Shown: positions 8,808-18,182, numbered from the stretch's first letter. The stretch: 64,000 nt of DNA from Herbiconiux gentiana (GCF_024978135.1 NZ_JANTEZ010000009.1:1-64000), one strand, 5' to 3'. Program-made: numbers and translations. The notes: generated by a model from the sequence alone, not told the origin.

Positions 8808-8814
8808 CGTCCCC

Positions 8815-10170
8815 ATGCGCTACCCGACCGACGCCGTGATCCGGTCGCTCGCCGTGCTCGTGTTCTTCACGGCGTTCGGGGCCGACCTGTGGCGCAACCT
8901 GATCGGCTGGTGGGGCTACCTCGCGGTGGCCGCCGTGCTGACCGCGGCATCCGCTGTGCTGCTCACGCGGCGACGCCTCTGGGGGCGCCTGCACCCGCGC
9001 CGCCTGCCGCGCACCTTCGTGCTGTTCGCACTGCTGCTCGTGCTCTCGCTGGCCTGGTCGTCCTACCCCGGCGCCACCGTGCTCGGCCTCCTCGCCCAGG
9101 CGGCCACCACCCTCTGCGCCCTGTTCCTCGTGGCGGCCCTGAGCTGGCCGCAGCTCGTGGCGGCGGCCTCCACCGCCCTGAACTGGATCCTCGGCCTCTC
9201 CCTCGTGTTCGAGCTCGTGGTGGCCCTGTTCGTGCGTCAGCCCGTGCTCCCCTTCTTCACCGACTACGCCGGGCAGAAGGTGCCCGACGCCTTCTACTGG
9301 TCGCAGGGCCTGCTGTTCCACGGCGGCCCGATCCAGGGCGTCGTCGGCAACCGCAACCTGCTCGCCTTCGCCGCGGTGCTCGCCCTGGTGCTCGTGCTGG
9401 TGCAGCTCGCCCAGGGACTGCGCCGCCGCGGCCCGGGCCTCGCCTGGGTGGTCGTGGCACTGGCGACCTTGGCGCTCACCCGCTCGGCCACCGCCATCGC
9501 CGCCCTGGTCATCACGGCCGGGATGCTCGGGGTGCTGCTGCTCGCCCGCCGCGTCGGCCCCGGCCGTCGCACCTGGCTGCTCGCGGGTGTCGCCGCCGTC
9601 GTGGCCCTCGCCATCGTCGGCGTGAGCACCTTCTGGTCGCAGATCCTCGCGCTCTTCGGCAAGAGCGACGACCTCACCGGAAGGCTCGACATCTGGCGCG
9701 CGGTGAGCGAGCTGTCCGCCCAGCGTCCGGCTTTCGGCTGGGGCTGGGTGAGCTACTGGGCGCCCTGGGTCGAACCTTTCCAGGGTCTCGCCGTGCGGAA
9801 GGGCGTGACCTACCTCCAGGCCCACGACGCCTGGCTCGACGTGATGCTGCAGCTCGGCATCGTCGGCCTCGTGCTCTTCGCGATGCTGGCCGTCGGCACC
9901 TTCTACCGCAGCTGGTGGTTCGCGGTCGACCACCCGCTCGACGGCGGCGGTCGCCCGCTCCCGCGGGTCGCGCTCACGCTGGCCCCCGTGCTGCTGCTGA
10001 CCGCGCTGCTCGCGCAGAGCGTGGTCGAGAGCCGCATCCTGGTCGAGGGCGGCTGGCTGCTCTTCGTCGTGATCGCGGTGAAGACGAAGATCGAGCTCGG
10101 CGCCGTCGCGCAGGACCTCGGCACCGAACCTCCCCGCCTCATCGGCCTGGCCGAGCCGGCGCGGCGATGA
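8815..10170 (+). CDS. O-antigen ligase/polymerase (Wzy/WaaL)-like membrane protein, copy 1
   Basis: 451 residues, about 10-12 membrane segments. The family block GGPIQGVVGNRNLLAF lies in mid-protein, followed by the larger loop with GWGWVSYWAPW and the motif AHDAWLDVMLQLG. In WaaL/Wzy proteins that last motif holds the catalytic His near the last periplasmic loop. Such proteins join or polymerise lipid-linked glycans outside the membrane. The start at 8815 is chosen because of the leaderless -10; the frame is open further upstream. Its stop overlaps the start of a paralogue (ATGA), so the two are probably made together. Confidence 0.82.
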   Translation: MRYPTDAVIRSLAVLVFFTAFGADLWRNLIGWWGYLAVAAVLTAASAVLLTRRRLWGRLHPRRLPRTFVLFALLLVLSLAWSSYPGATVLGLLAQAATTLCALFLVAALSWPQLVAAASTALNWILGLSLVFELVVALFVRQPVLPFFTDYAGQKVPDAFYWSQGLLFHGGPIQGVVGNRNLLAFAAVLALVLVLVQLAQGLRRRGPGLAWVVVALATLALTRSATAIAALVITAGMLGVLLLARRVGPGRRTWLLAGVAAVVALAIVGVSTFWSQILALFGKSDDLTGRLDIWRAVSELSAQRPAFGWGWVSYWAPWVEPFQGLAVRKGVTYLQAHDAWLDVMLQLGIVGLVLFAMLAVGTFYRSWWFAVDHPLDGGGRPLPRVALTLAPVLLLTALLAQSVVESRILVEGGWLLFVVIAVKTKIELGAVAQDLGTEPPRLIGLAEPARR

Positions 10171-11492
10171 CCGCGGAGCCGAGGCCTCCGCACCATCCCG
10201 TCGCGGCCGCGCTGACCTTCTTCGGCCAGACCCGGTTCGCGAAGGCGCTGACCACGGCGATCCTCGGCACCGCGTTCCTCTCCCACCTCCTGCGGTCGAC
10301 CGTCGGCTGGCCCGGGCTGATCGCGATGATCGCCGTGCTGGTGCTGTTCGCCGCCCTGTCGTTCGCGGGTCGCTGGCGCGCGCTCGACTGGCACGGGCTG
10401 CTGCCGGTGTCGCTGCTGCTGTTCCTCGCCTGGTGCGCGCTGACCTCGCTCTGGAGCCAGTACGTGCCCACGACCCTGAACGGGCTGGCCTACCTCCTGG
10501 CGTATGCCTTCCTCGGCATCTACGTCGCCGTGGTGCGCGACCTGATCCAGATCGTGCGCGCCCTCGGCGACGTGCTGCGGGTCGTGCTGACGCTCTCGCT
10601 CGTGGTCGAGGTGATCTCGGGCGTGCTGCTCGACGTGCCGATCCGCTTCCTCGGCATCACCGGCTCCCTCGCCTCGGGCGGCCCGATCCAGGGGGTGCTC
10701 GGCACCCGCAACATGCTCGGCTTCGTGGGGCTGATCGCCCTCGTGACGTTCGCGATCGAGCTCGCCACCCGCTCGGTGCGCCGCGGCACCGGCGTGTTCT
10801 CGGTGGTCGTCGCGGCGCTCGCCATCGTGTTCTCGGGCTCGCCCATCACGGTCGGCGTGGCCGTGGTCACGGCCACGGCCGCCCTCGTGCTCTTCGCCCT
10901 CCGCCAGGCGGCACCCGAGACCCGGCGCGGCTGGCACTTCGTGCTGCTCGCGGTCGGCCTGCTCACCCTGGTGCTCGGCTTCCTGGTGCGCGGGCGCATC
11001 CTCGAGATCCTCAGCACCCGCCGCGAGTTCACCTACCGGCTCGAGATCTGGCGGGAGCTCTGGCGGCTGATCGACCTCAACCCGCTGGAGGGCTGGGGCT
11101 GGGCCGGCTTCTGGCGCTCCTCGGTATCGCCCTTCTTCGCGCTCGACGTGATCGGCAACCGGGCCCACACCTCGGCCCTGAACGCCTACTTCGACGTCTA
11201 CTTCCAGACCGGGCTGATCGGCATCGCGATCTTCGTGGTGCTCGTGGCTCTCACCCTGGGCCGGGCCTGGGTGCTCGCGGCGGCCCGCAAGAGCATCGTC
11301 TACGTCTGGATCGCGCTCGTGATGGTGGTGCTCGTGGTCACCAGCTCGGCCGAGAGCGCCGTGCTCGTGGAGTACGGCTGGCTGCTGCTCGTGATCTGCA
11401 CCGTGAAGGCCGCCCGCGACCTCAGCTGGCGGCGCAACCTCCGCCGCGCCGACGACCCCGTGCCCGCCCCCTCCCAGGAGACCACCCCGTGA
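10167..11492 (+). CDS. O-antigen ligase/polymerase (Wzy/WaaL)-like membrane protein, copy 2
   Basis: 441 residues, with the same fold and block order as the preceding gene: GGPIQGVLGTRNMLGF in mid-protein, then LEGWGWAGFW and AHTSALNAYFDVYFQTG. The two look like an old tandem duplication. The ATG overlaps the previous stop by four bases, and its own stop overlaps the GTG of the next gene. One copy may polymerise and the other ligate, or they may act on different repeat units; the sequence alone does not say. Confidence 0.82.
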   Translation: MTAEPRPPHHPVAAALTFFGQTRFAKALTTAILGTAFLSHLLRSTVGWPGLIAMIAVLVLFAALSFAGRWRALDWHGLLPVSLLLFLAWCALTSLWSQYVPTTLNGLAYLLAYAFLGIYVAVVRDLIQIVRALGDVLRVVLTLSLVVEVISGVLLDVPIRFLGITGSLASGGPIQGVLGTRNMLGFVGLIALVTFAIELATRSVRRGTGVFSVVVAALAIVFSGSPITVGVAVVTATAALVLFALRQAAPETRRGWHFVLLAVGLLTLVLGFLVRGRILEILSTRREFTYRLEIWRELWRLIDLNPLEGWGWAGFWRSSVSPFFALDVIGNRAHTSALNAYFDVYFQTGLIGIAIFVVLVALTLGRAWVLAAARKSIVYVWIALVMVVLVVTSSAESAVLVEYGWLLLVICTVKAARDLSWRRNLRRADDPVPAPSQETTP

Positions 11493-12370
11493 CGCTCGAC
11501 ATCATGATGCCGTTCTACGGTCGCCTCGACCACTTCCGCGAGGCGGTCGACAGCGTGCTCGCCCAGAGCGACCCCGACTGGCGGCTGGTGATCGTCGACG
11601 ACGTCTACCCCGATCCCGCGCCGGGCGAGTGGGCGGCCTCCCTCGGCGATCCGCGGGTGCATTACCTCCGCAACGTGGTGAACCTCGGCGTCGGGGGCAA
11701 CTTCCGCGAGTGCGTGCGGCTGATCGAGAACGACCGCGCCGTGCTGATGGGCTGCGACGACCGGATGCACGCGGGCTACGTGGCCCGCGTGGCCGAGCTC
11801 GTGCGCGAGCATCCTGACGCCGCCATCGTGCAGCCGGGCGTCGAGGTGATCGACGCCGAGGGGCGGGTGCACCGGCCGCTCGCCGACCGGGTGAAGGCGA
11901 GACTGCGGCCGCGTGGCCCGAAACCGGAGCTGCTCGGCGGCGAACCCCTCGCCCGCAGCCTGCTGATCGGCAACTGGGCCTACTTCCCCTCGGTCGTCTG
12001 GCAGGCCGACGCGCTCCGCCGCTTCGGCTTCCGGCCCGGCTACGAGGTGGTGCAGGACCTGCAGCTGATGCTCGACATCGTCTTCGACGGCGGATCGATG
12101 CTGCTCGACGACGAGGTGGTGTTCTCGTACCGGCGGCATGCCGGCAGCGTCTCGGCGGTCACGGGGCCCGACGGCGCCAAGTTCGGCGAGGAGCACGCAC
12201 TGTTCTCCGAGACGGCCGCCCGGGCGCACGCGGCGCGCTGGCACCGGGCCGAACGGGCGGCACGACTGCACCCCACCTCACGGCTGAACGCGGCGACCGA
12301 GCTGCCCGCGGCTCTGCGGGCGGGAGACCCCGCCGGGCGCCGGGCGCTGCTGCGGCACCTGCTGCGCTAG
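11489..12370 (+). CDS. Family 2 glycosyltransferase
   Basis: 293 residues from a GTG at 11489 that overlaps the previous stop. It has a GT-A fold: MMPFYGRLDHF at the N-terminus, the nucleotide-binding LVIVDD, and the metal-binding region MGCDDRMH near residue 90. No membrane segments. It is the last gene of the operon with the two Wzy/WaaL-like proteins and probably adds a sugar to the same glycan. The convergent neighbour's stop codon shares the CTAG at 12367-12370. Confidence 0.85.
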   Translation: MTLDIMMPFYGRLDHFREAVDSVLAQSDPDWRLVIVDDVYPDPAPGEWAASLGDPRVHYLRNVVNLGVGGNFRECVRLIENDRAVLMGCDDRMHAGYVARVAELVREHPDAAIVQPGVEVIDAEGRVHRPLADRVKARLRPRGPKPELLGGEPLARSLLIGNWAYFPSVVWQADALRRFGFRPGYEVVQDLQLMLDIVFDGGSMLLDDEVVFSYRRHAGSVSAVTGPDGAKFGEEHALFSETAARAHAARWHRAERAARLHPTSRLNAATELPAALRAGDPAGRRALLRHLLR

Positions 12371-13170
12371 CGCGACGCCCGCGCGGCCCGGCCGGCGCGC
12401 AGAGCCTGCCGCGCCCGCTTCGCCGCCAGCGCGCGGCGCCACGCCTCGAGCACGGCGCGGGCGAGCATCCGCCTGGCCCGCAGGATGGTGCCGAGCCCAC
12501 GCACCCCGAGCGGTGTCTGGTTGCTGTCGTGCAGGCGACGTTCGACGACGTCTCGCTCGAGGTGCCGGATGCTCCCCCGCACGTTGCCCGTGATGGCGAT
12601 CCAGACGTCGTGCGACTCGGTGACGAACGGCGGGATCGGCAGCACGCCCCCGTCGACGACCTCTCGCCGGAAGCCCATCGCGCAGCCGAAGTACGGCCGG
12701 TAGCCGACGAGGATCGCGAACAGGTTCAGCAGATGCTTCGACGAGGTGCCCGCCCGGAGCGGCGGGTACCAAAGACGCGTGCCGGCCCGACCGAGGATGG
12801 AGTGGTTTCCGGCGACCACCAGCGCGTCGGACAGCCCGGCGATCATGGCCTCGTGACGGCCCGGGGTCCAGACGTCGTCCTGGTCGCTGAGGAAGACGTA
12901 GCGGCCGCGGGCCCGGCGGATCGCCGCCTCGAACGCCCGCACGTAGCCGACGTTCTCGTTCGTGGAGGTGAGGAACACGCGCGACTCGTTCAGCCGGGCG
13001 ACGGTCTGCACGATCACGGCGGCCGTGTCGTCGGGCGAGGAGTCGTCGACGATCACGAGCTCGTCGTCGGGCCCCAGCTGGGCGACGATGGACTCGATCT
13101 GCTCGGCCACGTAGGCCGAGCCCTTGTAGGTGGCCATGCAGACGCTGGCGCGGATCTCCCCGGAGGTCAT
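12367..13170 (-). CDS. Family 2 glycosyltransferase, rhamnosyltransferase-like
   Basis: 267 residues. SVCMATYKGSAYV and LVIVDDSSPDDT mark the GT-A domain. The motif FLSDQDDVW near residue 93 is characteristic of bacterial rhamnosyltransferase-like GT2 enzymes (RgpB/RfbF group), which use dTDP-rhamnose. The C-terminus is Arg/Ala-rich. It starts inside the end of the flippase gene (ATGA), so both are in one operon. The exact acceptor is unknown. Confidence 0.85.
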   Translation of the reverse strand: MTSGEIRASVCMATYKGSAYVAEQIESIVAQLGPDDELVIVDDSSPDDTAAVIVQTVARLNESRVFLTSTNENVGYVRAFEAAIRRARGRYVFLSDQDDVWTPGRHEAMIAGLSDALVVAGNHSILGRAGTRLWYPPLRAGTSSKHLLNLFAILVGYRPYFGCAMGFRREVVDGGVLPIPPFVTESHDVWIAITGNVRGSIRHLERDVVERRLHDSNQTPLGVRGLGTILRARRMLARAVLEAWRRALAAKRARQALRAGRAARASR

Positions 13171-14441
13171 GCCACCGTCCTCTCCTGCCGGCTCGCGCGC
13201 CGCAGCACGACGAGATGGATCACAAGACCCGCCAGCGGGCCGATGCCCAGGGCGAGCACGGTGCGCAGCTCGGTGCCGCCCTCGCCCTCGAGGGGCAGCA
13301 GGAGCAGCAGCACGGCGAGCGCCGTCGCCGCCAGCCACCCGAGCGAGAACCACCGGTGCTTCTCGAGCGCGAGGCAGAGCGCCCCGGTCAGCGTGAGCAG
13401 CGCGAGCATCGCGGCGGCGAGCACGAGCCCGGCGACGGTCCAGCCGCTGATGACGTAGTCGGGGCCGTAGACGAGGGTCAGCAGCCACGGCCCGAGCAGG
13501 CCGCCGAGCACGGCGCCCGCGGCGGCGATCAGGCCGATCAGCCGGGCCACCGGGGCGAGCGCCCGCAGACCCGCCGAGCGGTTGTTGACGAAGTGCGCGA
13601 TGGCCACGCCCTGGTAGGCGTTCAGCGGGATGAGCAGCGGGGCCCGGGTGAAGGTGACGGCGACGAGCAGGGCGGCCGCCGCCTCGTACTCGGCGCGGGT
13701 CGAGGTCAGCGTGAGGACGACCGGGAAGCCCACCACGAGCACCGCACTCGACCCCGACGCGAGACAGGCGTGGCCGATGCGCTTCAGCAGGTCACCGAGC
13801 CCCACGTCGCTGCGGGCCGAGGCGGCCCGGCGCAGGGTGGGCGAGAACACGAGTCCGATCAGCCACGCCACCGACGCGACGCTGGCCGCCACCGCGAACC
13901 CGGCGACCGTCGCCGCGATCAGGGCGGCGCCGCCCACCAGCACGATCCGGAGCGCCGAGTCGCCGATCACGAGGCGCGCGAAGGTCGCCCACTCCAGGCG
14001 CCCGCCGAGGATGCCGACGAGGGTGGCGTGCCCCGAGTAGAGCGCGACCGAGCAGCTGAGCGGCAGGGCCAGCCAGGCGTACTCGGCACCGAGCACCGCG
14101 GGGCCCCACCAGAGGCTCGAGGCCCAGAGCAGCACGCCGAGGCCGACACCCACGGCGAGCCCGACGACGAGCAGCCGCGGTTCCCGGCGGTCCGGCCGGT
14201 CGATGGTGTCGCTCGCGTGCACGGCCCGGGTCGTCTCCGACGAGAGCCCGCCGAGGATGCCGTACCAGGCGAACAGGAACGACCAGAACGCCAGGAAGGT
14301 CGTGGTGGCGGCCTGGTCGTCGCCGAACGTCCGCGGCACGATGACGATCACGGCGAAGCCGACGCCGGCCGAGATGAGCGAGGCGACCCCCACGCCCACG
14401 AAGGAGCGCCGGCCGATGGTCGCCCGAGGCTCTCCGGTCAT
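13167..14441 (-). CDS. Wzx-like polysaccharide flippase (MOP superfamily)
   Basis: 424 residues with about 12 hydrophobic segments spread through the whole length, starting at SFVGVGVASLISAGVGFAV. That is typical of polysaccharide transporters that flip undecaprenyl-linked oligosaccharides. The ATG at 14441 is preferred over an in-frame TTG at 14450 because a TACTAT -10 (14453-14458) lies right upstream. Paired with a rhamnosyltransferase-like gene by ATGA overlap. With the nearby Wzy-like genes it suggests a Wzx/Wzy route besides the ABC route at 34-36 kb. Confidence 0.75.
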   Translation of the reverse strand: MTGEPRATIGRRSFVGVGVASLISAGVGFAVIVIVPRTFGDDQAATTTFLAFWSFLFAWYGILGGLSSETTRAVHASDTIDRPDRREPRLLVVGLAVGVGLGVLLWASSLWWGPAVLGAEYAWLALPLSCSVALYSGHATLVGILGGRLEWATFARLVIGDSALRIVLVGGAALIAATVAGFAVAASVASVAWLIGLVFSPTLRRAASARSDVGLGDLLKRIGHACLASGSSAVLVVGFPVVLTLTSTRAEYEAAAALLVAVTFTRAPLLIPLNAYQGVAIAHFVNNRSAGLRALAPVARLIGLIAAAGAVLGGLLGPWLLTLVYGPDYVISGWTVAGLVLAAAMLALLTLTGALCLALEKHRWFSLGWLAATALAVLLLLLPLEGEGGTELRTVLALGIGPLAGLVIHLVVLRRASRQERTVA

Positions 14442-14452
14442 AGCGTGCAAGC

Positions 14453-14458
14453 ATAGTA
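14453..14458 (-). promoter_or_regulatory. -10 hexamer for the flippase operon
   Basis: TACTAT on the minus strand; the predicted transcript start is about 5 bases before the ATG at 14441. Confidence 0.45.
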
Positions 14459-14497
14459 GGCGCGCCCGGACGAGCCCCGGGTCGGGAGAGGTGCACA

Positions 14498-15394
14498 GTG
14501 TCCGACGAGGTCGTCGCGGTCGTCACCGCCTTCGCTCCCGGCCCCCGGCTCGCCGAGCTGGTGCGGGCCCTCGTGCCGCAGACGGCGCGTGTCGTCGTGG
14601 TCGACGACAGCGGGGCGACGGATGCGCGTCCCGCCGTCCTGGCGGCCGAATCCGCCGGGGCGACCGTCGTCCGGCACCCCACGAACCGCGGCATCGCCGC
14701 CGCCCTGAACACCGGCGCCCGCGAGGCCCGCGCCGTGCCGGGCGCCCGCCACCTGCTGACCTTCGACGAGGATTCCGGGATCGACGACGGCTTCGTCGAC
14801 GCCCTCGTCGGCGCGCTCGACACCGCCCGGGGCGCGGGCATCCCCGCCGGACTCGCCGCTCCGGCGGCCGTGTCGGGCCAGCCGGCTCCGGCGGTGCGCA
14901 CGCAGCGCGGCATCCTGATCGGGCGCACGCCGATCCAGTCGGGGCTCCTCGTGCCCTTCAGCACCCTCGACGAGGTCGGCGGCTTCGCCGAGGGGCTGTT
15001 CATCGACGGCGTCGACACCGACTACGCCCTGCGGGTCGCCGGGGCGGGGCTCGCGGTCGTGCACGCCCGGGGCACCGAGCTCGCGCACAGCCTGGGTCGC
15101 CGGCACACGGCGACCGTCGCCGGCCGCCGCGTCGAGCTGACCCACAGCGCGCCGTTCCGGTACTACTACCTCGCCCGAAACCGGGTGCTGCTCAACCGCC
15201 GCCGCGGCCTCTACCGCGGTTACCGGCCCGTGCGCGACACGCTCGCCGACCTCCGGCACCTCGTGATCGTCTCCCTGTTCGTGCCCGGCCGGGGCACCCG
15301 GCTGCGCGCGGCGGCCCGGGGCCTCGTCGACGGCTGGGCCGGGCGCACGGGGCGCATCCCGCGCGACCTCGAGGCCCGGCTCTCCCGGGTCTGA
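14498..15394 (+). CDS. Family 2 glycosyltransferase, rhamnosyltransferase-like
   Basis: 298 residues from a GTG with a strong ribosome site (GGGAGAGG). The N-terminus VVAVVTAFAPGPRL, the block TNRGIAAALNTG and the acidic LLTFDEDSGIDDGF resemble RfbF-type dTDP-rhamnosyl transferases. SLGRRH and the FRYYYLARNR segment near the C-terminus are also seen in that group. Cytosolic. Acceptor unknown. Confidence 0.82.
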   Translation: MSDEVVAVVTAFAPGPRLAELVRALVPQTARVVVVDDSGATDARPAVLAAESAGATVVRHPTNRGIAAALNTGAREARAVPGARHLLTFDEDSGIDDGFVDALVGALDTARGAGIPAGLAAPAAVSGQPAPAVRTQRGILIGRTPIQSGLLVPFSTLDEVGGFAEGLFIDGVDTDYALRVAGAGLAVVHARGTELAHSLGRRHTATVAGRRVELTHSAPFRYYYLARNRVLLNRRRGLYRGYRPVRDTLADLRHLVIVSLFVPGRGTRLRAAARGLVDGWAGRTGRIPRDLEARLSRV

Positions 15395-15408
15395 CCGGGG
15401 CCCGCCGC

Positions 15409-15414
15409 TATGAT
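15409..15414 (+). promoter_or_regulatory. -10 hexamer giving a leaderless mRNA for the DPM1-like cassette
   Basis: TATGAT is followed by 7 bases and then the ATG at 15422. A second ATG at 15410 lies inside this hexamer and so cannot be the start if the promoter is used. Confidence 0.55.
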
Positions 15415-15421
15415 GGGCCGC

Positions 15422-16159
15422 ATGCCGACCGCCCTCGAACGCACGCTGATCGTGATGCCCGCGTTCAACGAGGAGGAGTCGGTCGCCGCCGTCGTGCGCG
15501 AGGTCTTCGCCACCGTGCCGGGTGTCGCCGTGCTCGTGGTCGACGACGGCTCGCGCGACGCGACGGCCCGCGAGGCCGCGGCCGCCGGCGCCACCGTGCT
15601 GCAGCTGCCGATCAACCTCGGCGTGGGCGGCGCCATGCGCGCCGGCTTCAAGTACGCCATCCAGAACGGGTTCCGCAACGTCGTGCAGGTCGACTCCGAC
15701 GGCCAGCACGACCCGGCCGGCATCGCCACCCTCGTCGAGGAGCTCGACCGGCACGACCTGGTGCTCGGCGCCCGGTTCGCCGGGGTGGGCGACTACGCCG
15801 TGCGCGGGCCACGGCAGTGGGCCATGAAGGTGCTGTCGGGCATCCTGAGCCGGCTCACGAAGACCCGGCTGACCGACACGACCTCGGGCTTCCGCGCCAG
15901 CGGCCCCCGCGCCGTGGCGCTGTTCGCCCAGCACTACCCCTCGGAGTACCTCGGCGACACGGTCGAGTCGCTCGTGATCGCCTCGCGGGCGAAGCTCACG
16001 GTGGCGCAGGTGCCCGTGGCCATGCGCCCGCGCGCCGGCGGGGTGCCCTCGCACAACCCCTACAAGGCGGCCGTCTACCTCGGCCGGGCCGGCATGGCGC
16101 TGTTCGTCGCCCTGATCCGCCCGCCCGTGACCTTCGTCGAGCCGGCGGTGACCGCGTGA
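15422..16159 (+). CDS. DPM1-like family 2 glycosyltransferase (polyprenyl-phosphate sugar transferase)
   Basis: 245 residues. It has the dolichol-phosphate-mannose-synthase pattern: VMPAFNEEESV, VVDDGSRDAT, LPINLGVGGAMRAGFKYA and VDSDGQHDPAGI, with DTTSGFRA further on. Such enzymes move a sugar from a nucleotide donor to polyprenyl phosphate on the inner face of the membrane. No C-terminal membrane pair is present, unlike GtrB. It overlaps the next gene (GTGA) and opens a three-gene cassette with DUF2304 and DUF2142 proteins. Confidence 0.85.
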   Translation: MPTALERTLIVMPAFNEEESVAAVVREVFATVPGVAVLVVDDGSRDATAREAAAAGATVLQLPINLGVGGAMRAGFKYAIQNGFRNVVQVDSDGQHDPAGIATLVEELDRHDLVLGARFAGVGDYAVRGPRQWAMKVLSGILSRLTKTRLTDTTSGFRASGPRAVALFAQHYPSEYLGDTVESLVIASRAKLTVAQVPVAMRPRAGGVPSHNPYKAAVYLGRAGMALFVALIRPPVTFVEPAVTA

Positions 16160-16536
16160 CGCTCGCGAGCTACATCCTCGGCATCGTCGCCGCCCTGATC
16201 GTGCTGGGCGTGGTGATCGAGTCGCTGCGGCGGCACCACCTGCGCGAACGGCACGCCGTCTGGTGGCTGCTCGCCGGCATCGTCGCGCTGATCATCGGGG
16301 TCTTCCCCGACCTGCTCGGCTGGGCCGCCTCGCTCGTCGGAGTCACCGTGCCGACCAACCTCGTGTTCTTCCTCAGCATCGCGGTGCTGTTCCTGGTCTC
16401 CATCCAGCACTCGGGCGAGCTCACCGAGCTCGAGAGCGAGACCCGCACACTGGCCGAGTCGGTCGCGCTGCAGGATCTGCGCATCCGGGAGCTCGAGGCC
16501 GCCCTCGCCGAGATCGAGTCGCGAAGGAATCGATGA
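16156..16536 (+). CDS. DUF2304 small membrane protein
   Basis: 126 residues from a GTG overlapping the previous stop. Three hydrophobic helices (about 5-23, 35-52, 64-84) are followed by a charged coiled-coil tail (ELTELESETRTLAES onward). This matches DUF2304, a family regularly found next to DPM1-like glycosyltransferases and thought to partner them at the membrane. Its function is not established. It overlaps the next gene by ATGA. Confidence 0.8.
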   Translation: MTLASYILGIVAALIVLGVVIESLRRHHLRERHAVWWLLAGIVALIIGVFPDLLGWAASLVGVTVPTNLVFFLSIAVLFLVSIQHSGELTELESETRTLAESVALQDLRIRELEAALAEIESRRNR

Positions 16537-18182
16537 CGTCCGCACCACCCGAGGCGGCACCCGCCACCACCGCCCCCGTCTCCCGCCCGGTCGGCCGCTG
16601 GCTGCTCCTCCCCTGGCTGCTGATCGCGCTGATGGGCACGCTCTGGGCCCTCGCGACCCCGATCGGCGGCTCGCCCGACGAGCCCGCCCACGTCGTGAAG
16701 GCCGGATCGGTCGTGCGCGGCGAGCTGCTACCCGAGACGATGATCCCGACAGGCGGCGTGCTGCACGTGCCGGCCGCGCTGGCCTTCGAGTACAGCCAGA
16801 ACTGCTTCGCCTTCTTCGCCGACACCCCGGCCTCGTGCGCGCCGGAGTTCAGCGGCGACCCGTCGACGCTCGTCGAGAGCTACTCAGCGGCGAGCCTGTA
16901 CAACCCGGTCTACTACTGGCTCGTCGGCTGGCCCTCCCTCGCCCTGCCCGACGTCACGGGCATCTACGCCATGCGCATCGTCAGCGCCGTCATCACCTCG
17001 TTCTTCGTGGCCTCGTGCTTCTTCATGATCGGCTCGTGGAAGCGGCGCCGGCTGCCCACCATCGCACTGCTGGCCGGCCTCACGCCGATGGCGGTCTACC
17101 TGATGGGCACGGTGAACCCGAACGCGCTGGAGTACACCGGCGGCCTCGCGCTGTTCACGGCGATGCTCGGCATCACGCTGCAGCCGAACCCGAGGCTGCT
17201 CGGCAGCCGGCTCGCGATGGTGGTGGTGGCCGCCGCGCTGGTGTCGAACTCACGGGGCATCTCGCCGCTCTGGGTGGCGGTGCTGCTCGTGGCACCGCTG
17301 CTGCTGCTCGGCGGCCGGGAGCTCGGGGCGCTGCTCCGGCGGCCGAGCGTCCTGGTGAGCATCCTGCTGATCATCGCGACGGCGCTCGCGAGTGCGTGGT
17401 GGACGCTGACGAGCAACTCGCTCGGTACGGCTCCGAGTGCGGGCCCCGCGACGCCGCCGGTGAACGAGGGCGTCGGCCTCAGCCCGGTGGAGGGGTTCTT
17501 CGGGCTGCTGGGGAACTTCTACCTGCAGCTTCGGCAGATGGTGGGCATCCTGGGCTGGCTCGACACCACCCTGCATCCCTCGGTGTATTGGGTCAGCTAC
17601 GTGATCTTCGCGCTGCTCGTCGTGGGGGTGCTCGTCTGGGTGCGCGGGCGGCGGCTGGTGTTCGTGATCGCGCTGGCGCTGGCCTTCTTCTTCCTGCCGC
17701 CGCTGGTGCAGGCGTTCTACGTGACCGCGGGCGGCTTCATCTGGCAGGGGCGGTACACGCTCATCCTGCTGATGACGTTCCTGCTCGGCATGGCGGCCGC
17801 GATCGCCACCTCACCGCGGTTCGAGCGCCGCCCGCCGCGGGTGCTGCTCGGCGTCGTGGCCTGGCTGTTCGGGGCGGCCTGGATCTACGCCACCGTCTAC
17901 GCGTTCGCGACCACGCTGCGCCGCTTCGCCTCGGGCTATAAGACCGACTGGCCCGCGATGCTCGAGCCGAGCGCGTGGGTGCCGCCGTTCGGGGCGATCC
18001 CCCTGATCGTCGCGTTCGCGGTGGTCGCCGTGGCGTTCGCCCTGACGGTCGCGGTCGTCGGGCGCGACCCGAAGTGGGTCGCCGTGCCGCCTGCGACGCC
18101 GCCGGCGGGGCCGTTCGGATTCGGGCCGGCCGTTCCGGGCGCGGGCGACGGGCCGGAGCTCAGCCGACCGGTGCGTCTCTGA
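16533..18182 (+). CDS. DUF2142-family multi-pass membrane protein (GT-C-like)
   Basis: 549 residues, about 10-12 membrane segments. The first outer loop after the N-terminal helix has the acidic motif GGSPDEPAH, as in the DUF2142 family, placed where GT-C glycosyltransferases keep catalytic acids. It probably uses the lipid-linked sugar made by the DPM1-like enzyme two genes upstream to decorate a glycan outside the membrane; that role is inference. Its 3' end overlaps the convergent GtrA gene by 23 bases. Confidence 0.78.
   Translation: MTSAPPEAAPATTAPVSRPVGRWLLLPWLLIALMGTLWALATPIGGSPDEPAHVVKAGSVVRGELLPETMIPTGGVLHVPAALAFEYSQNCFAFFADTPASCAPEFSGDPSTLVESYSAASLYNPVYYWLVGWPSLALPDVTGIYAMRIVSAVITSFFVASCFFMIGSWKRRRLPTIALLAGLTPMAVYLMGTVNPNALEYTGGLALFTAMLGITLQPNPRLLGSRLAMVVVAAALVSNSRGISPLWVAVLLVAPLLLLGGRELGALLRRPSVLVSILLIIATALASAWWTLTSNSLGTAPSAGPATPPVNEGVGLSPVEGFFGLLGNFYLQLRQMVGILGWLDTTLHPSVYWVSYVIFALLVVGVLVWVRGRRLVFVIALALAFFFLPPLVQAFYVTAGGFIWQGRYTLILLMTFLLGMAAAIATSPRFERRPPRVLLGVVAWLFGAAWIYATVYAFATTLRRFASGYKTDWPAMLEPSAWVPPFGAIPLIVAFAVVAVAFALTVAVVGRDPKWVAVPPATPPAGPFGFGPAVPGAGDGPELSRPVRL

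Noticed and set aside
15410-15412. ATG as the start of the DPM1-like gene
   Set aside because: It lies within the TATGAT -10 hexamer; the family N-terminus and promoter spacing favour the ATG at 15422.
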